DNA of 37,539 nucleotides from an uncultured Eubacteriales bacterium (GTDB taxonomy: Bacteria; Bacillota; Clostridia; Oscillospirales; Oscillospiraceae): the NCBI GenBank assembly GCA_900545815.1, contig URAM01000020.1:1-37539 (forward strand). Reading direction: 5' to 3'. Below are positions 1-8,337 of this stretch, piece after piece. Position numbers and translations under genes: made by a program. The first letter of the stretch is position 1. Every line of letters begins with the position of its first letter. A model generated the notes under the pieces. It saw only the letters and a list, made by a program, of their open reading frames with translations, was not told the origin of the DNA and did no database searches.

Positions 1-12
1 GGTGTTTCTTTC

Positions 13-1971
13 GTGCCTGAATTTAAAGTTGTCAGCCCCTTCGAGCCTTCCGGCGATCAGCCGGAGGCCATTGACGCCATCGCCAATGGTATCGAGCTGG
101 GGCTGGATGAGCAGACCCTACAGGGGGTCACCGGCAGCGGCAAGACCTTCACCATGGCCAAGGTCATCGAACGGGTACAGCGTCCTACGCTGGTGCTGGC
201 GCACAACAAAACGTTGGCCGCCCAGCTCTGTGCGGAGTTCAAGGAGTTTTTCCCGAACAATGCTGTCGAGTATTTCGTCTCCTACTACGACTATTATCAG
301 CCGGAGGCATATATCCCTCACACGGACACCTTCATTGAGAAGGACGCCAGCATCAACGAGGAGATCGACCGGCTGCGCCACAGCGCCACCTCCGCCCTCT
401 TTGAACGGCGGGATGTGATCGTTGTCTCCTCCGTCAGCTGCATCTACGGTCTGGGCAACCCCATCGACTACAAAAATATGGTCATCAGCCTGCGCACTGG
501 CATGGAGTATGACCGAAACGCTCTGCTGAAAAAGCTCATCGAGATCCGCTACGAGCGCAACGACATCGCCTTTGACCGAAATATGTTTCGTGTACGAGGA
601 GACACGGTGGAGATCTATCCGGTCTACGCCAAGGAACACGCCATTCGGGTGGAGTTCTGGGGAGATGAGGTGGATCGCATCAGCGAGATCAACGTGGTCA
701 CCGGTGCGCCGGTGCGCATCCTGAATCACGTTGCCATCTACCCCGCCAGCCACTATGTCACCACCAAGGACAAGCTGGCGCGGGCACTGGCGGAGATTGA
801 GGACGAGATGTGGAAGCAGGTGGAGTTCTTCCAGAGCCAGGGCAAGGCCATTGAGGCGCAGCGCATCCGTCAGCGCACCCAATACGACATGGAGATGATA
901 CGGGAGCTTGGGTACTGCCAAGGCATTGAAAACTATTCCAGAGTCATTGCGGAGCGGCCGGCTGGTTCTCCGCCGATGACCCTATTGGACTACTTTCCCG
1001 ATGACTTTTTGTTGTTTATCGACGAGTCCCATGTGACCCTGCCCCAGGTGCGAGCCATGTATAACGGCGACCGAGCCAGAAAGACCACGTTGGTGGACTA
1101 CGGCTTTCGGCTGCCCTGCGCCTATGACAACCGGCCGCTGAAATTCGAGGAATTTGAGCAGCGGCTGAACCAGGTGGTCTACGTCTCCGCCACCCCCGGC
1201 GCCTATGAGCGGGAACGCTCTGGCCAGCTAGTGGAGCAGATCATCCGTCCCACCGGGCTGCTGGATCCGCTCATCGAGGTGCGTCCCGTCACGGGGCAGA
1301 TTGATGATCTGCTGGCGGAGATCCAAGCCCGCTCCGCTCGAAAGGAACGAGTGCTGGTGACCACGCTAACCATCAAGATGGCGGAGGATTTGACGGAATA
1401 TCTCATCAAGGCTGGTGTGAAGGCCAAGTATATGCACCACTCCATCAAGACCATTGAGCGGACGGAGATCATCCGTGACCTGCGTCTAGGTGTCTTTGAT
1501 GTGCTGGTGGGCATCAACCTGCTCCGAGAGGGGCTGGACTTGCCGGAAGTGTCCCTGGTGGCCATTTTGGACGCGGACAAGGAGGGCTTTTTGCGCAGCG
1601 AGACCGCTCTCATTCAGACCATCGGCCGTGCCGCTCGAAACGCTGACGGCATGGTCATCCTGTACGCCGACAAGATCACGCCCTCTATGGATCGCGCCAT
1701 CACGGTCACAGAGGAACGGCGTGCCAAGCAGGACGCCTTCAACAAGGCCCACGGCATCGTGCCCAAGACCATCCAAAAGGACATCCGAGATCTGCTGGAG
1801 CTGAGCAAGCCAGTGGAAGAAAGCCGCAAGAAGGGCAAGCTCACCGCACAAGAGCGTGCCGCTCACATCGCCCAGCTGGAGAAGGCCATGAAGGAGGCCG
1901 CCAGCCGGTTGGAGTTCGAGCTGGCCGCCGCCTTGCGAGATCAAATCATCGAGCTGAAGGGGCAGTCATAA
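13..1971 (+). CDS. uvrB: Excinuclease ABC subunit B (UvrB)
   Basis: UvrB is the damage-verifying helicase-like subunit of nucleotide excision repair. It is loaded by UvrA and recruits UvrC. The 652-residue protein has the usual family length. The start VPEFKVVSPFEPSGDQPEAI matches the family N-terminus, so the GTG at 13 is preferred, although the frame is open to the window edge. Seen motifs: Walker A GVTGSGKT (38-45), the beta-hairpin region YFVSYYDYYQPEAY near residue 90, DESH near 337, SATPGAYE near 395, helicase motifs V/VI (GINLLREGLDLPEVS, QTIGRAARN), and a C-terminal UVR segment (LEFELAAALRDQI) that contacts UvrC. uvrA follows 30 bases downstream, the common uvrBA operon order. The promoter lies outside the window. 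Confidence 0.97.
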   Translation: MPEFKVVSPFEPSGDQPEAIDAIANGIELGLDEQTLQGVTGSGKTFTMAKVIERVQRPTLVLAHNKTLAAQLCAEFKEFFPNNAVEYFVSYYDYYQPEAYIPHTDTFIEKDASINEEIDRLRHSATSALFERRDVIVVSSVSCIYGLGNPIDYKNMVISLRTGMEYDRNALLKKLIEIRYERNDIAFDRNMFRVRGDTVEIYPVYAKEHAIRVEFWGDEVDRISEINVVTGAPVRILNHVAIYPASHYVTTKDKLARALAEIEDEMWKQVEFFQSQGKAIEAQRIRQRTQYDMEMIRELGYCQGIENYSRVIAERPAGSPPMTLLDYFPDDFLLFIDESHVTLPQVRAMYNGDRARKTTLVDYGFRLPCAYDNRPLKFEEFEQRLNQVVYVSATPGAYERERSGQLVEQIIRPTGLLDPLIEVRPVTGQIDDLLAEIQARSARKERVLVTTLTIKMAEDLTEYLIKAGVKAKYMHHSIKTIERTEIIRDLRLGVFDVLVGINLLREGLDLPEVSLVAILDADKEGFLRSETALIQTIGRAARNADGMVILYADKITPSMDRAITVTEERRAKQDAFNKAHGIVPKTIQKDIRDLLELSKPVEESRKKGKLTAQERAAHIAQLEKAMKEAASRLEFELAAALRDQIIELKGQS

Positions 1972-2001
1972 GCCTGTTTCAAAGAAGGAATTCAAATCAC
2001 T

Positions 2002-4824
2002 ATGCAAGATCGCATTATTGTCAAAGGCGCACGCGCCAATAACCTGAAAAACATCGACGTGGAAATTCCACGGGACAAGCTGGTGGTAGTCACCGGCCTG
2101 TCCGGCAGCGGGAAAAGCTCCCTGGCGTTTGACACCATCTACGCCGAGGGGCAGCGCCGGTATGTGGAGTCCCTTTCCAGCTACGCCCGAATGTTCCTGG
2201 GGCAGATGGACAAGCCTGACGTGGACTCCATTGACGGCCTCTCCCCTGCCATCTCCATCGACCAAAAGACCACCAGCAAAAACCCCCGCTCCACCGTGGG
2301 CACGGTGACGGAGATTTACGATTATCTCCGTCTGCTCTGGGCACGGGTGGGCACCCCCCACTGTCCCAACTGCGGCAAAGAGATCAAACAGCAGACCATT
2401 GACCAGATCGTAGATCAGGTGCTGGCTCTGCCGGAGGCCACCCGTATCCAGGTGCTGGCTCCGGTGATTCGGGGGAAGAAAGGCACCCATGAGAAGGTGT
2501 TCGAGGACGCCCGCCGTTCCGGCTATGTCCGAGTGCGGGTGGACGGGAATCTATTTGACCTGTCCGAGGAGATCCCCCTGGAGAAGAACATCAAGCACAA
2601 CATTGAGATCATCGTAGACCGGCTGGTCATCCGTCCGGACATCACCCAGCGGCTGACGGACAGCTGCGAGATTGCCTCCAAGCTCTCTGGCGGCATTGTG
2701 GTCATCAACCTGGTGCGGGAGGACAAAGACCTGCTGTTCAGCCAGAACTACGCCTGCGAGGACTGCGGCATCTCCATCGAAGAACTGTCTCCCCGCTCCT
2801 TCTCCTTCAACAACCCCTACGGAGCCTGTCCCACCTGTGCTGGGCTGGGGCATCAGATGAAGGTAGATCCGGATATTGTCATTCCCAACAAGGAGCTGTC
2901 CATTCTGGACGGCGCCATCTGCGCCAGTGGGTGGAACAACATCCGTGGGGACGGCATCAGCCGGATGTACTTTGACGCCCTGTCCAAGAAGTTTCACTTC
3001 CGGCTGGACACGCCGGTGAAACAGCTCTCTCCGGAGGTCATGGACATCATCCTCCACGGCACCAAGGGGGAAAAGCTGACCCTCCACTACGACCAGCCTC
3101 GGGGCAAGGGCACCCTGTACCAGCCCTTTGAGGGGATCTTGAACAACCTGGAGCGCCGCTATCGGGAGACCCACAGCGACAGCAGCAAACGGGATTTGGA
3201 GGAGCTGATGACCGAGTGTCCCTGTCCCACCTGCCACGGCAGGCGGCTGCGGAAGGAGCTACTGGCGGTGACGGTGGGCGGACTGGCCATCGACCAGTTC
3301 TGTGACCTGCCCATCGACCAGTCTTTGGACTTCATGAACCATCTGGAGCTGACCCATCAGCAGCAGCTCATCGGCGACCAAATCTTGCGGGAGATCCGCA
3401 CCCGCCTGGGCTTTTTGCAGAACGTGGGGTTGTCCTATCTAACCTTGAGCCGGAAGGCGGGCACTCTGTCCGGCGGCGAGAGCCAGCGTATCCGGCTGGC
3501 CACCCAGATTGGCTCCTCCCTCATGGGAGTGCTGTATATCCTGGACGAGCCGTCTATCGGCCTGCACCAGCGGGACAATGACTTGCTGCTCGCCACCTTG
3601 AAAAACCTCCGCGACCTGGGCAACACCCTCATCGTGGTAGAACACGATGAGGACACCATGCGGGCGGCGGACTACCTCATTGACGTAGGGCCTGGCGCCG
3701 GCGTCCACGGTGGACAGATCGTGGCGGCTGGCACGGCAGAAGAAGTGATGAACACACCGGGGAGCCTCACTGGCGACTATCTGGCTGGGCGCAGGAAGAT
3801 CTTGGTGCCTGCCGTCCGCCGGAAGGGCAACGGCAAGTGGCTCACCGTTCGTGGGGCATCGGAGAACAACCTGAAGCATCTGGATGTGTCCGTTCCCCTG
3901 GGAACCTTCACCGTGGTGACCGGAGTCTCCGGCAGTGGGAAATCCAGTCTGGTGAATGAAGTTTTATACAAAAAGCTGGCGGTGGACTTGAACCGAGCCA
4001 AGTGCCGTCCAGGCAGGCATGACGCCATGGAGGGCGAGGCGTTTCTGGACAAGGTCATCAACATCGACCAGTCCCCCATCGGCCGCACCCCCCGCTCCAA
4101 CCCAGCCACCTACACCGGCCTGTTCAACGACATCCGTGAGCTGTTCGCCCAGACGCCGGACGCCAAGGCACGGGGGTACAACTCCGGCCGGTTCTCCTTC
4201 AACGTCCGAGGCGGGCGCTGCGAGGCTTGCTCCGGTGACGGTCTCATCAAGATCGAAATGAACTTCCTGCCTGATGTGTACGTCCCCTGCGAGGTCTGCA
4301 AGGGCAAGCGGTACAATCGGGAGACTTTAGAGGTCAAGTACAAGGGCAAGAATATTTGGGAAGTGCTGGACATGACCGTAGAGGAAGCGGCGGAGTTTTT
4401 CCAGGCCATCCCCAAGATCGCCAAGCGACTGACCACGCTGGCGGATGTGGGGCTGGGCTATGTGAAGCTGGGGCAATCCTCCACCACCCTCTCCGGCGGT
4501 GAGGCACAGCGGGTGAAGCTGGCTACGGAGCTGTCCAAGCGCTCCACTGGCAAGACCATCTATATTCTGGACGAACCCACCACCGGTCTGCACACCGACG
4601 ATGTGCGGCGGCTCATCGACGTGCTCCAACTGCTGGTGGAAGCTGGGAACACGGTGCTGGTCATCGAGCACAATCTGGACGTCATCAAGACGGCAGACTA
4701 CCTCATCGACCTGGGCCCCGAAGGGGGCGCTGCTGGCGGCACCATCGTCTGCACCGGTACGCCGGAGGAAGTGGCTCAGTGCGCCCAGTCCTACACCGGC
4801 AAGTATCTGAAATCTGTCCTGTAA
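2002..4824 (+). CDS. uvrA: Excinuclease ABC subunit A (UvrA)
   Basis: UvrA is the ATP-driven damage sensor of nucleotide excision repair; it forms UvrA2B2 with the upstream product. The protein has 940 residues, full family length. It carries two ABC modules: Walker A GLSGSGKSS near residue 32 with signature LSGGESQ near 489, and Walker A GVSGSGKSS near 641 with signature LSGGEAQ near 830. Zinc-binding cysteine pairs are present (CPNC near 115, CEDC and CPTC near 250-280, CPTC near 410, then CEAC and CEVC near 740-765). The start ATG has an AGAAGGA ribosome site about 12 bases upstream. It is probably cotranscribed with uvrB, only 30 bases away. Confidence 0.98.
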   Translation: MQDRIIVKGARANNLKNIDVEIPRDKLVVVTGLSGSGKSSLAFDTIYAEGQRRYVESLSSYARMFLGQMDKPDVDSIDGLSPAISIDQKTTSKNPRSTVGTVTEIYDYLRLLWARVGTPHCPNCGKEIKQQTIDQIVDQVLALPEATRIQVLAPVIRGKKGTHEKVFEDARRSGYVRVRVDGNLFDLSEEIPLEKNIKHNIEIIVDRLVIRPDITQRLTDSCEIASKLSGGIVVINLVREDKDLLFSQNYACEDCGISIEELSPRSFSFNNPYGACPTCAGLGHQMKVDPDIVIPNKELSILDGAICASGWNNIRGDGISRMYFDALSKKFHFRLDTPVKQLSPEVMDIILHGTKGEKLTLHYDQPRGKGTLYQPFEGILNNLERRYRETHSDSSKRDLEELMTECPCPTCHGRRLRKELLAVTVGGLAIDQFCDLPIDQSLDFMNHLELTHQQQLIGDQILREIRTRLGFLQNVGLSYLTLSRKAGTLSGGESQRIRLATQIGSSLMGVLYILDEPSIGLHQRDNDLLLATLKNLRDLGNTLIVVEHDEDTMRAADYLIDVGPGAGVHGGQIVAAGTAEEVMNTPGSLTGDYLAGRRKILVPAVRRKGNGKWLTVRGASENNLKHLDVSVPLGTFTVVTGVSGSGKSSLVNEVLYKKLAVDLNRAKCRPGRHDAMEGEAFLDKVINIDQSPIGRTPRSNPATYTGLFNDIRELFAQTPDAKARGYNSGRFSFNVRGGRCEACSGDGLIKIEMNFLPDVYVPCEVCKGKRYNRETLEVKYKGKNIWEVLDMTVEEAAEFFQAIPKIAKRLTTLADVGLGYVKLGQSSTTLSGGEAQRVKLATELSKRSTGKTIYILDEPTTGLHTDDVRRLIDVLQLLVEAGNTVLVIEHNLDVIKTADYLIDLGPEGGAAGGTIVCTGTPEEVAQCAQSYTGKYLKSVL

Positions 4825-4851
4825 GCAGGCCGGAGGAAAGGAATCAAATTT

Positions 4852-5355
4852 ATGCTCACAACCCTGCACACCTTCTGGGTCTGGGTCACCAGCACCTTGG
4901 TCGGCAAGATCGTGGCTTCCGGCTTTATCTCCATGCTCCCTCTGGTGGAGCTGCGCGCCGGTATCCCCATTGCGGTGGGACTGGGTCTGGAACCGCGCAT
5001 CGCCATTCTGACCTGTATCGTTGCCAACATCCTCCCCATCCCCTTTATCATCCTGTTCATCCGAAAGATTTTCGCCGTGGTGCGCAAGTGGAGCGCCACC
5101 TTTGAGAAGCTCATCTCCAAGGTGGAGGCCAAAGCCTACAAACATCAGGACATGATCGACAAGTACGCCGCTATGGGGCTGTTCATCCTCACTGCTATCC
5201 CCCTGCCGGGGACAGGCGCATGGACAGCCTCTCTGCTGGCGACCCTGATGGATATGCGTCTCTCCCGCGCCTTCTTCCCCATTGCGTTGGGGGTGGTGGG
5301 CGCTGGCACCATCATGGCGATTTTGTCCTACGGCGTAGCTGCGCTGGTAGTCTGA
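4852..5355 (+). CDS. Small multidrug-export-like membrane protein (COG2426 / Sm_multidrug_ex)
   Basis: An integral membrane protein of 167 residues that resembles the Sm_multidrug_ex family (COG2426). The family name implies export, but its substrate is not established. Visible features: a hydrophobic N-terminus, the conserved SMLPLVELRAGIPIAVGLG segment near residues 23-41, a second hydrophobic span ending PIPFIILFIRKI, a basic cytoplasmic loop, then AIPLPGTGAWTASLLA near 115-130 and a final membrane helix. The start ATG follows an AGGAAAGGA ribosome site. It lies 27 bases after uvrA and may share its transcript, although no role in DNA repair is evident. Confidence 0.85.
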   Translation: MLTTLHTFWVWVTSTLVGKIVASGFISMLPLVELRAGIPIAVGLGLEPRIAILTCIVANILPIPFIILFIRKIFAVVRKWSATFEKLISKVEAKAYKHQDMIDKYAAMGLFILTAIPLPGTGAWTASLLATLMDMRLSRAFFPIALGVVGAGTIMAILSYGVAALVV

Positions 5356-5402
5356 GGCACCTTTTATCCTGGTCTTGCGTAAGCTGGGATGAGGTGAAGG
5401 AT

Positions 5403-5696
5403 ATGACAGCCATTTTACTTGCAGCACTGGCGGCGGTCGGCCTATTCACCCTGCTCTGGCTGGGGCTGGGACGACTGCTGATTCCCACGCACAGCGTACA
5501 CCTGCTGCTCCCGGTGAAGGGAGACGGCGGGGATCTGGAACATAACCTAAAAGGGCTGCACTGGCTCCACACAGCTGGTCTGCTGGATGCTCAGATCGAC
5601 CTGCTGGATGCAGGTCTGTCCGATGCCGGACGGGAGCGAGTAGAGCGGCTGCTGCGCAGTGAGAGCAGTCTGCACCTGTATGAGCACAGGCAATGA
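5403..5696 (+). CDS. Small membrane-anchored protein of unknown function
   Basis: A 97-residue protein that I do not recognise. The N-terminal 30 residues form one hydrophobic helix (MTAILLAALAAVGLFTLLWL), which could be a signal anchor. The rest is a soluble segment starting LLLPVKGDGGDLEHNLKGL and rich in Leu, Asp and Arg, with likely helices (LDAGLSDAGRERVERLLRS). The ATG at 5403 is chosen because GAGGTGAAGG lies just upstream. A longer in-frame reading would begin inside the preceding gene. It is the last gene before a strong terminator, so it is probably the end of the uvrBA transcript. Length and composition look like a real gene, but no function can be inferred. Confidence 0.7.
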   Translation: MTAILLAALAAVGLFTLLWLGLGRLLIPTHSVHLLLPVKGDGGDLEHNLKGLHWLHTAGLLDAQIDLLDAGLSDAGRERVERLLRSESSLHLYEHRQ

Positions 5697-5700
5697 AATA

Positions 5701-5740
5701 CCCTGCGGTGAGACGGTCGTCTTGCCGCAGGGTTTCTTTT
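5701..5740 (+). terminator. Intrinsic terminator
   Basis: CCCTGCGG at 5701-5708 pairs with CCGCAGGG at 5725-5732, followed by TTTCTTTT. It closes the uvrB-uvrA rightward transcript and separates it from the recombinase. Confidence 0.85.
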
Positions 5741-5822
5741 ACTCGCTTTGTCTGTCAGTTGTCCTGTAGTTTTTCTGCACATTTTTCTGTAAACTGTTGA
5801 AAAACGCTTGGAGGACAATACT

Positions 5823-6455
5823 TTGACAGATCATATTTTTGGCTATGCACGCGTGAGCACAAAGGAACAGCGAGAGGATCGTCAGCTGGATGCGCTGACG
5901 GCGCTGCACATCGACCCCAGGCACATCTATGTGGACAAGCAATCTGGGAAGGATTTCGACCGCCCCATGTATCGGAAGCTGCTGCGGCGGCTGAAAAAAG
6001 ACGATCTGCTCTATATCAAGAGCATTGATCGTCTGGGGCGCAATTATCGTGAGATTTTGGAGCAGTGGCGCATCCTGACCAAGGAGAAGGAGGTGGATAT
6101 TGTCGTGCTGGATATGCCCTTGCTGGACACCCGTCGGGGAAAGGATCTGATGGGGACGTTTTTGAGCGATATTGTCCTGCAAATTCTGTCCTTTGTGGCG
6201 GAGAACGAGCGCACGGCGATCCATCAACGGCAGGCAGAGGGAATCGCTGCCGCTCGGGCACGGGGGGTACGATTTGGCAGGCCACCCAATCCGCTGCCTG
6301 ACAACTTTTCCGAAATGTGCCGCCAATGGAGGGCTGGAGAGATGACCTGCACGGCAGCAGCACAAGCCTGCGGGATGGCATTGACCACCTTCCGATACCA
6401 GGCGGCGAAATTACAACAGGATTACACGAAAAAAAACGTTTACCGCAATGTATAG
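5823..6455 (+). CDS. Serine recombinase (resolvase/invertase family)
   Basis: A 210-residue small serine recombinase. The nucleophile region YARVSTKEQ places the catalytic serine at residue 12. The conserved DRLGRN arginines fall at 70 and 73, the long E-helix region around FVAENERTAIHQRQAEGI follows, and a C-terminal helix-turn-helix starts near GRPPN. The TTG at 5823 is the likely start: GGAGG at 5810-5814 sits eight bases upstream, whereas the earlier TTG at 5808 overlaps that ribosome site. No transposase, phage gene or invertible promoter is adjacent, so it is a solitary enzyme. Two copies of a 22-bp repeat begin at its 3' end and could be its target or operator sites. It could be a resolvase, invertase or relic of a mobile element. 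Confidence 0.9.
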   Translation: MTDHIFGYARVSTKEQREDRQLDALTALHIDPRHIYVDKQSGKDFDRPMYRKLLRRLKKDDLLYIKSIDRLGRNYREILEQWRILTKEKEVDIVVLDMPLLDTRRGKDLMGTFLSDIVLQILSFVAENERTAIHQRQAEGIAAARARGVRFGRPPNPLPDNFSEMCRQWRAGEMTCTAAAQACGMALTTFRYQAAKLQQDYTKKNVYRNV

Positions 6456-6456
6456 A
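6435..6456 (+). repeat. 22-bp direct repeat, copy 1 (AACGTTTACC-N6-TATAGA)
   Basis: AACGTTTACC, six unlike bases, then TATAGA. The copy overlaps the stop codon region of the serine recombinase. The second copy begins 116 bases later. Identity is 18 of 22 positions, with both arms perfect. Confidence 0.75.
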
Positions 6457-6507
6457 TTTTGGCAAGCAGTTATGAATTCCTGGATTTAGTAGAAAAGCAC
6501 GCCAAGG

Positions 6508-6536
6508 TTGACATTACTTGTAAAATGTGATAAAAT
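6508..6536 (+). promoter_or_regulatory. Near-consensus sigma-70-type promoter
   Basis: TTGACA at 6508-6513, a 17-base spacer and TAAAAT at 6531-6536. It reads toward the small ORF at 6599. Repeat copy 2 (6551-6572) falls just downstream of the predicted start point, where a bound protein could block transcription. Confidence 0.75.
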
Positions 6537-6550
6537 ATAAGCGTAAATAT

Positions 6551-6572
6551 AACGTTTACCAAAACCTATAGA
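6551..6572 (+). repeat. 22-bp direct repeat, copy 2 (AACGTTTACC-N6-TATAGA)
   Basis: Second copy of the repeat at 6435. The bases just before it (GCGTAAATAT) extend it into an imperfect inverted repeat of the GTAAA...GTTTAC type. It lies between a strong promoter and the start of the small ORF. Confidence 0.75.
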
Positions 6573-6598
6573 AAGTTGCAACTGAAAAGGAGCTTGCC

Positions 6599-6880
6599 AT
6601 GAGCCTGATTGCCGACTTATCTACTGTCACCAGCCATCAAGAAGGGACATTCCGATTGGTACTCCCTGACACAGAGGAGGAAGGGTTCCCATCGTTCTCC
6701 GGTGTCTGCACTGTGACGACCTGTCAAAATACCAACTGCACAGTGAACCTCCCGCTCACTCCCAAGCTGACCACCTTCCCCAGGTGGCAGCCCAGCCTGC
6801 TGAGCAGCCATTCCTTTAGCTGGTGCGCCAGTCCGGAGACGCTCTCCATCCACCGGTTCGCCTTGATCCCGTCTGCTTGA
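6599..6880 (+). CDS. Small protein of unknown function
   Basis: A 93-residue ORF that I do not recognise. It has no clear membrane segment or signal peptide. Its middle holds three cysteines in a short stretch (VCTVTTCQNTNCTVNL), and a fourth follows in SFSWCASPETL. Support for expression comes from the context: AAAAGGAG sits about eight bases before the ATG, and a TTGACA-17-TAAAAT promoter lies upstream. Hairpins that can end transcription follow at 6896 and 6963. Codon use is less typical of the neighbours (many TCC/CCC and AGC codons), so it could be a decayed gene or a chance ORF within an expressed RNA. Confidence 0.45.
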   Translation: MSLIADLSTVTSHQEGTFRLVLPDTEEEGFPSFSGVCTVTTCQNTNCTVNLPLTPKLTTFPRWQPSLLSSHSFSWCASPETLSIHRFALIPSA

Positions 6881-6895
6881 CCACGCTTCCTATCT

Positions 6896-6927
6896 GACCC
6901 GCCTGTTTGTGTGTGTGCAGGCGGGTC
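6896..6927 (+). other. Perfect 10-bp hairpin after the small ORF
   Basis: GACCCGCCTG pairs with CAGGCGGGTC around a 12-base GT-rich loop. No T-run follows directly, so on its own it is a poor intrinsic terminator. It may stabilise the 3' end of the upstream transcript. Confidence 0.6.
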
Positions 6928-6957
6928 ATCCCATCTACCCATCTGCACAGAGCGATG

Positions 6958-7003
6958 AAAAAATCCGAACCTGGCTCCATTCAGAGCTGGTTCGGATTCT
7001 TTT
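6958..7003. terminator. Bidirectional intrinsic terminator
   Basis: ATCCGAACC (6963-6971) pairs with GGTTCGGAT (6989-6997). A T-run follows on the plus strand (TCTTTTTT) and an A-run precedes it (GATGAAAAAA). It can therefore stop both the small-ORF transcript and the leftward tRNA-Leu transcript. Confidence 0.8.
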
Positions 7004-7006
7004 TTC

Positions 7007-7091
7007 TGGTACGCCTGAAGGGACTCGAACCCACACGCATTGCTGCACGAGAACCTAAATCTCGCATGTCTACCAATTCCATCACAGGCGC
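7007..7091 (-). tRNA. tRNA-Leu (anticodon UAG)
   Basis: Read on the minus strand the gene begins GCGCCTGTGATGGAATTGG and ends with CAGGCGT, discriminator A and an encoded CCA. The acceptor arms pair over seven positions. The anticodon stem CGAGA/TCTCG encloses TTTAGGT, giving anticodon UAG (leucine CUA). The long variable arm (GTGCAGCAATGCGT) is that of a class II tRNA. The T-loop is the normal TTCGAGT type. Confidence 0.95.
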
Positions 7092-7173
7092 ATAGCGTCA
7101 TCGTTCTTTTCCCTCTGCCTTCTGCACAGTGAGGGAACCGGAGCAGAATACACTTGCTCCATGAACATGGCTT

Positions 7174-7202
7174 ATGTTACCACATCTCGCCGTGCCTGTC
7201 AA
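7174..7202 (-). promoter_or_regulatory. Promoter for tRNA-Leu
   Basis: On the minus strand: TTGACA (7202-7197), 17-base spacer, TAACAT (7179-7174). It fires leftward into the tRNA gene, about 75 bases before the mature 5' end. Confidence 0.75.
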
Positions 7203-7207
7203 ACACA

Positions 7208-7236
7208 TTGCAAACCAACGCCTTCCCCGCTATAAT
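7208..7236 (+). promoter_or_regulatory. Promoter for mutY
   Basis: TTGCAA at 7208-7213, 17-base spacer, perfect TATAAT at 7231-7236. The start point would be near 7243, leaving a short leader with GGAGG before the mutY ATG. It lies back to back with the tRNA-Leu promoter. Confidence 0.8.
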
Positions 7237-7266
7237 AAGCTCCGTAGAAATCGGAGGTTTTTCCCT

Positions 7267-8337
7267 ATGAATGAACGCATTTCCACTCTGTCCCATCTGA
7301 TACTCCCCTTGCTGGAATGGTTCCGTGACAACCAGCGCACCCTGCCCTGGCGCAGCGATCCCACCCCATACCATGTATGGGTGTCCGAGATCATGCTCCA
7401 GCAGACTCGGGTGGCCGCCGTGCTGGGCTATTATCGGCGCTTTATGGAAGCGCTGCCTACGGTGGCGGATCTGGCGCAGGTGGAGGAAGATCAGCTGTTG
7501 AAGCTGTGGCAGGGCTTGGGTTATTACAATCGGGCGCGGAACCTGCAAAAGGCTGCTCGGCAGATTATGGAACAATTTGGGGGGCAATTCCCCCGCTCCT
7601 ATCCAGACTTACTTTCCCTAGCTGGCGTGGGAGACTACACCGCCGGCGCCATCGCCTCCATTGCCTTCGGCCTGCCGGAACCGGCGGTGGATGGCAACGT
7701 CCTTCGAGTGGTCACCCGTATCACCGGAGATCCCTCGGACATCTCTCAAGCGGCCACCAAAAAGGTCATCCGTGCCGCTCTGGCGGAGGTCATCCCCCTC
7801 CAAGCGCCTGGGGACTTCAATCAGGCACTGATGGAGCTGGGTGCGCTGGTCTGCCTGCCCAACGGCGCACCGGACTGTGCACACTGTCCGGCGCACGGAT
7901 TTTGTGCAGCGCATTTGACGGGGAAAACCGCTCAAATTCCTGTGAAAGGTGCGAAAAAGCCTCGGAAGATAGAGGAACGGACGGTGTATCTGTTGTTCCA
8001 CTGCGGACAGGTCGCCCTCCGTCGTCGGCCTGCCAAGGGACTGCTGGCGGGGCTGTGGGAGTTTCCCAATGAAGTGGTCGGGTCTGCCGAATCGGCCGGC
8101 TGGGGGCTGGACTTGACCCAGGCAGAGGTCTGCGGTGCCGGCCGGCATATTTTTACCCATCGAGAGTGGCATATGACCGGCAAGCAACTGTTTCTGACCA
8201 ATGAAACTCTGCCGGAAGGCTGGGTGTGGGCAGATGAGAAAGCGTTCTGTGAAACCTACGCCGTCCCCAACGCATTCTCCGCCTTCCTGCCTGCTGTGGA
8301 GGCTTATTTTGCCCAATGGAGAGGAGGGCTATCATGA
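7267..8337 (+). CDS. mutY: A/G-specific adenine DNA glycosylase (MutY)
   Basis: MutY removes adenine mispaired with 8-oxoguanine in base excision repair. The ATG at 7267 follows a CGGAGG ribosome site, giving 356 residues, the usual length. Seen: catalytic Glu41 within SEIMLQQTRV, the helix-hairpin-helix LAGVGDYTAGAIA near 117-130, the catalytic Asp142 in PAVDGNVLRV, and four iron-sulfur cysteines at 196, 204, 207 and 213. The first spacing is seven residues rather than the six of the E. coli enzyme. A C-terminal Nudix-like domain (near 235-356, KGLLAGLWEFPNE) recognises 8-oxoguanine. The stop overlaps the start of the radical SAM gene by four bases, so the two are translationally coupled. 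Confidence 0.96.
   Translation: MNERISTLSHLILPLLEWFRDNQRTLPWRSDPTPYHVWVSEIMLQQTRVAAVLGYYRRFMEALPTVADLAQVEEDQLLKLWQGLGYYNRARNLQKAARQIMEQFGGQFPRSYPDLLSLAGVGDYTAGAIASIAFGLPEPAVDGNVLRVVTRITGDPSDISQAATKKVIRAALAEVIPLQAPGDFNQALMELGALVCLPNGAPDCAHCPAHGFCAAHLTGKTAQIPVKGAKKPRKIEERTVYLLFHCGQVALRRRPAKGLLAGLWEFPNEVVGSAESAGWGLDLTQAEVCGAGRHIFTHREWHMTGKQLFLTNETLPEGWVWADEKAFCETYAVPNAFSAFLPAVEAYFAQWRGGLS

Noticed and set aside
118..921. Long minus-strand ORF opposite uvrB
   Set aside because: It lies wholly inside uvrB, has no ribosome site or family motif, and its low-complexity composition reflects the GC-rich coding strand.
4327..5427. 366-codon minus-strand ORF opposite the uvrA end and the exporter gene
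   Set aside because: Composition is rich in His, Gln and Gly with no recognisable domain; both covered genes are well supported.
5697..6600. Serine recombinase region as part of a prophage or transposon
   Set aside because: No terminal inverted repeats, integrase partner, phage genes or target duplication were seen around it.
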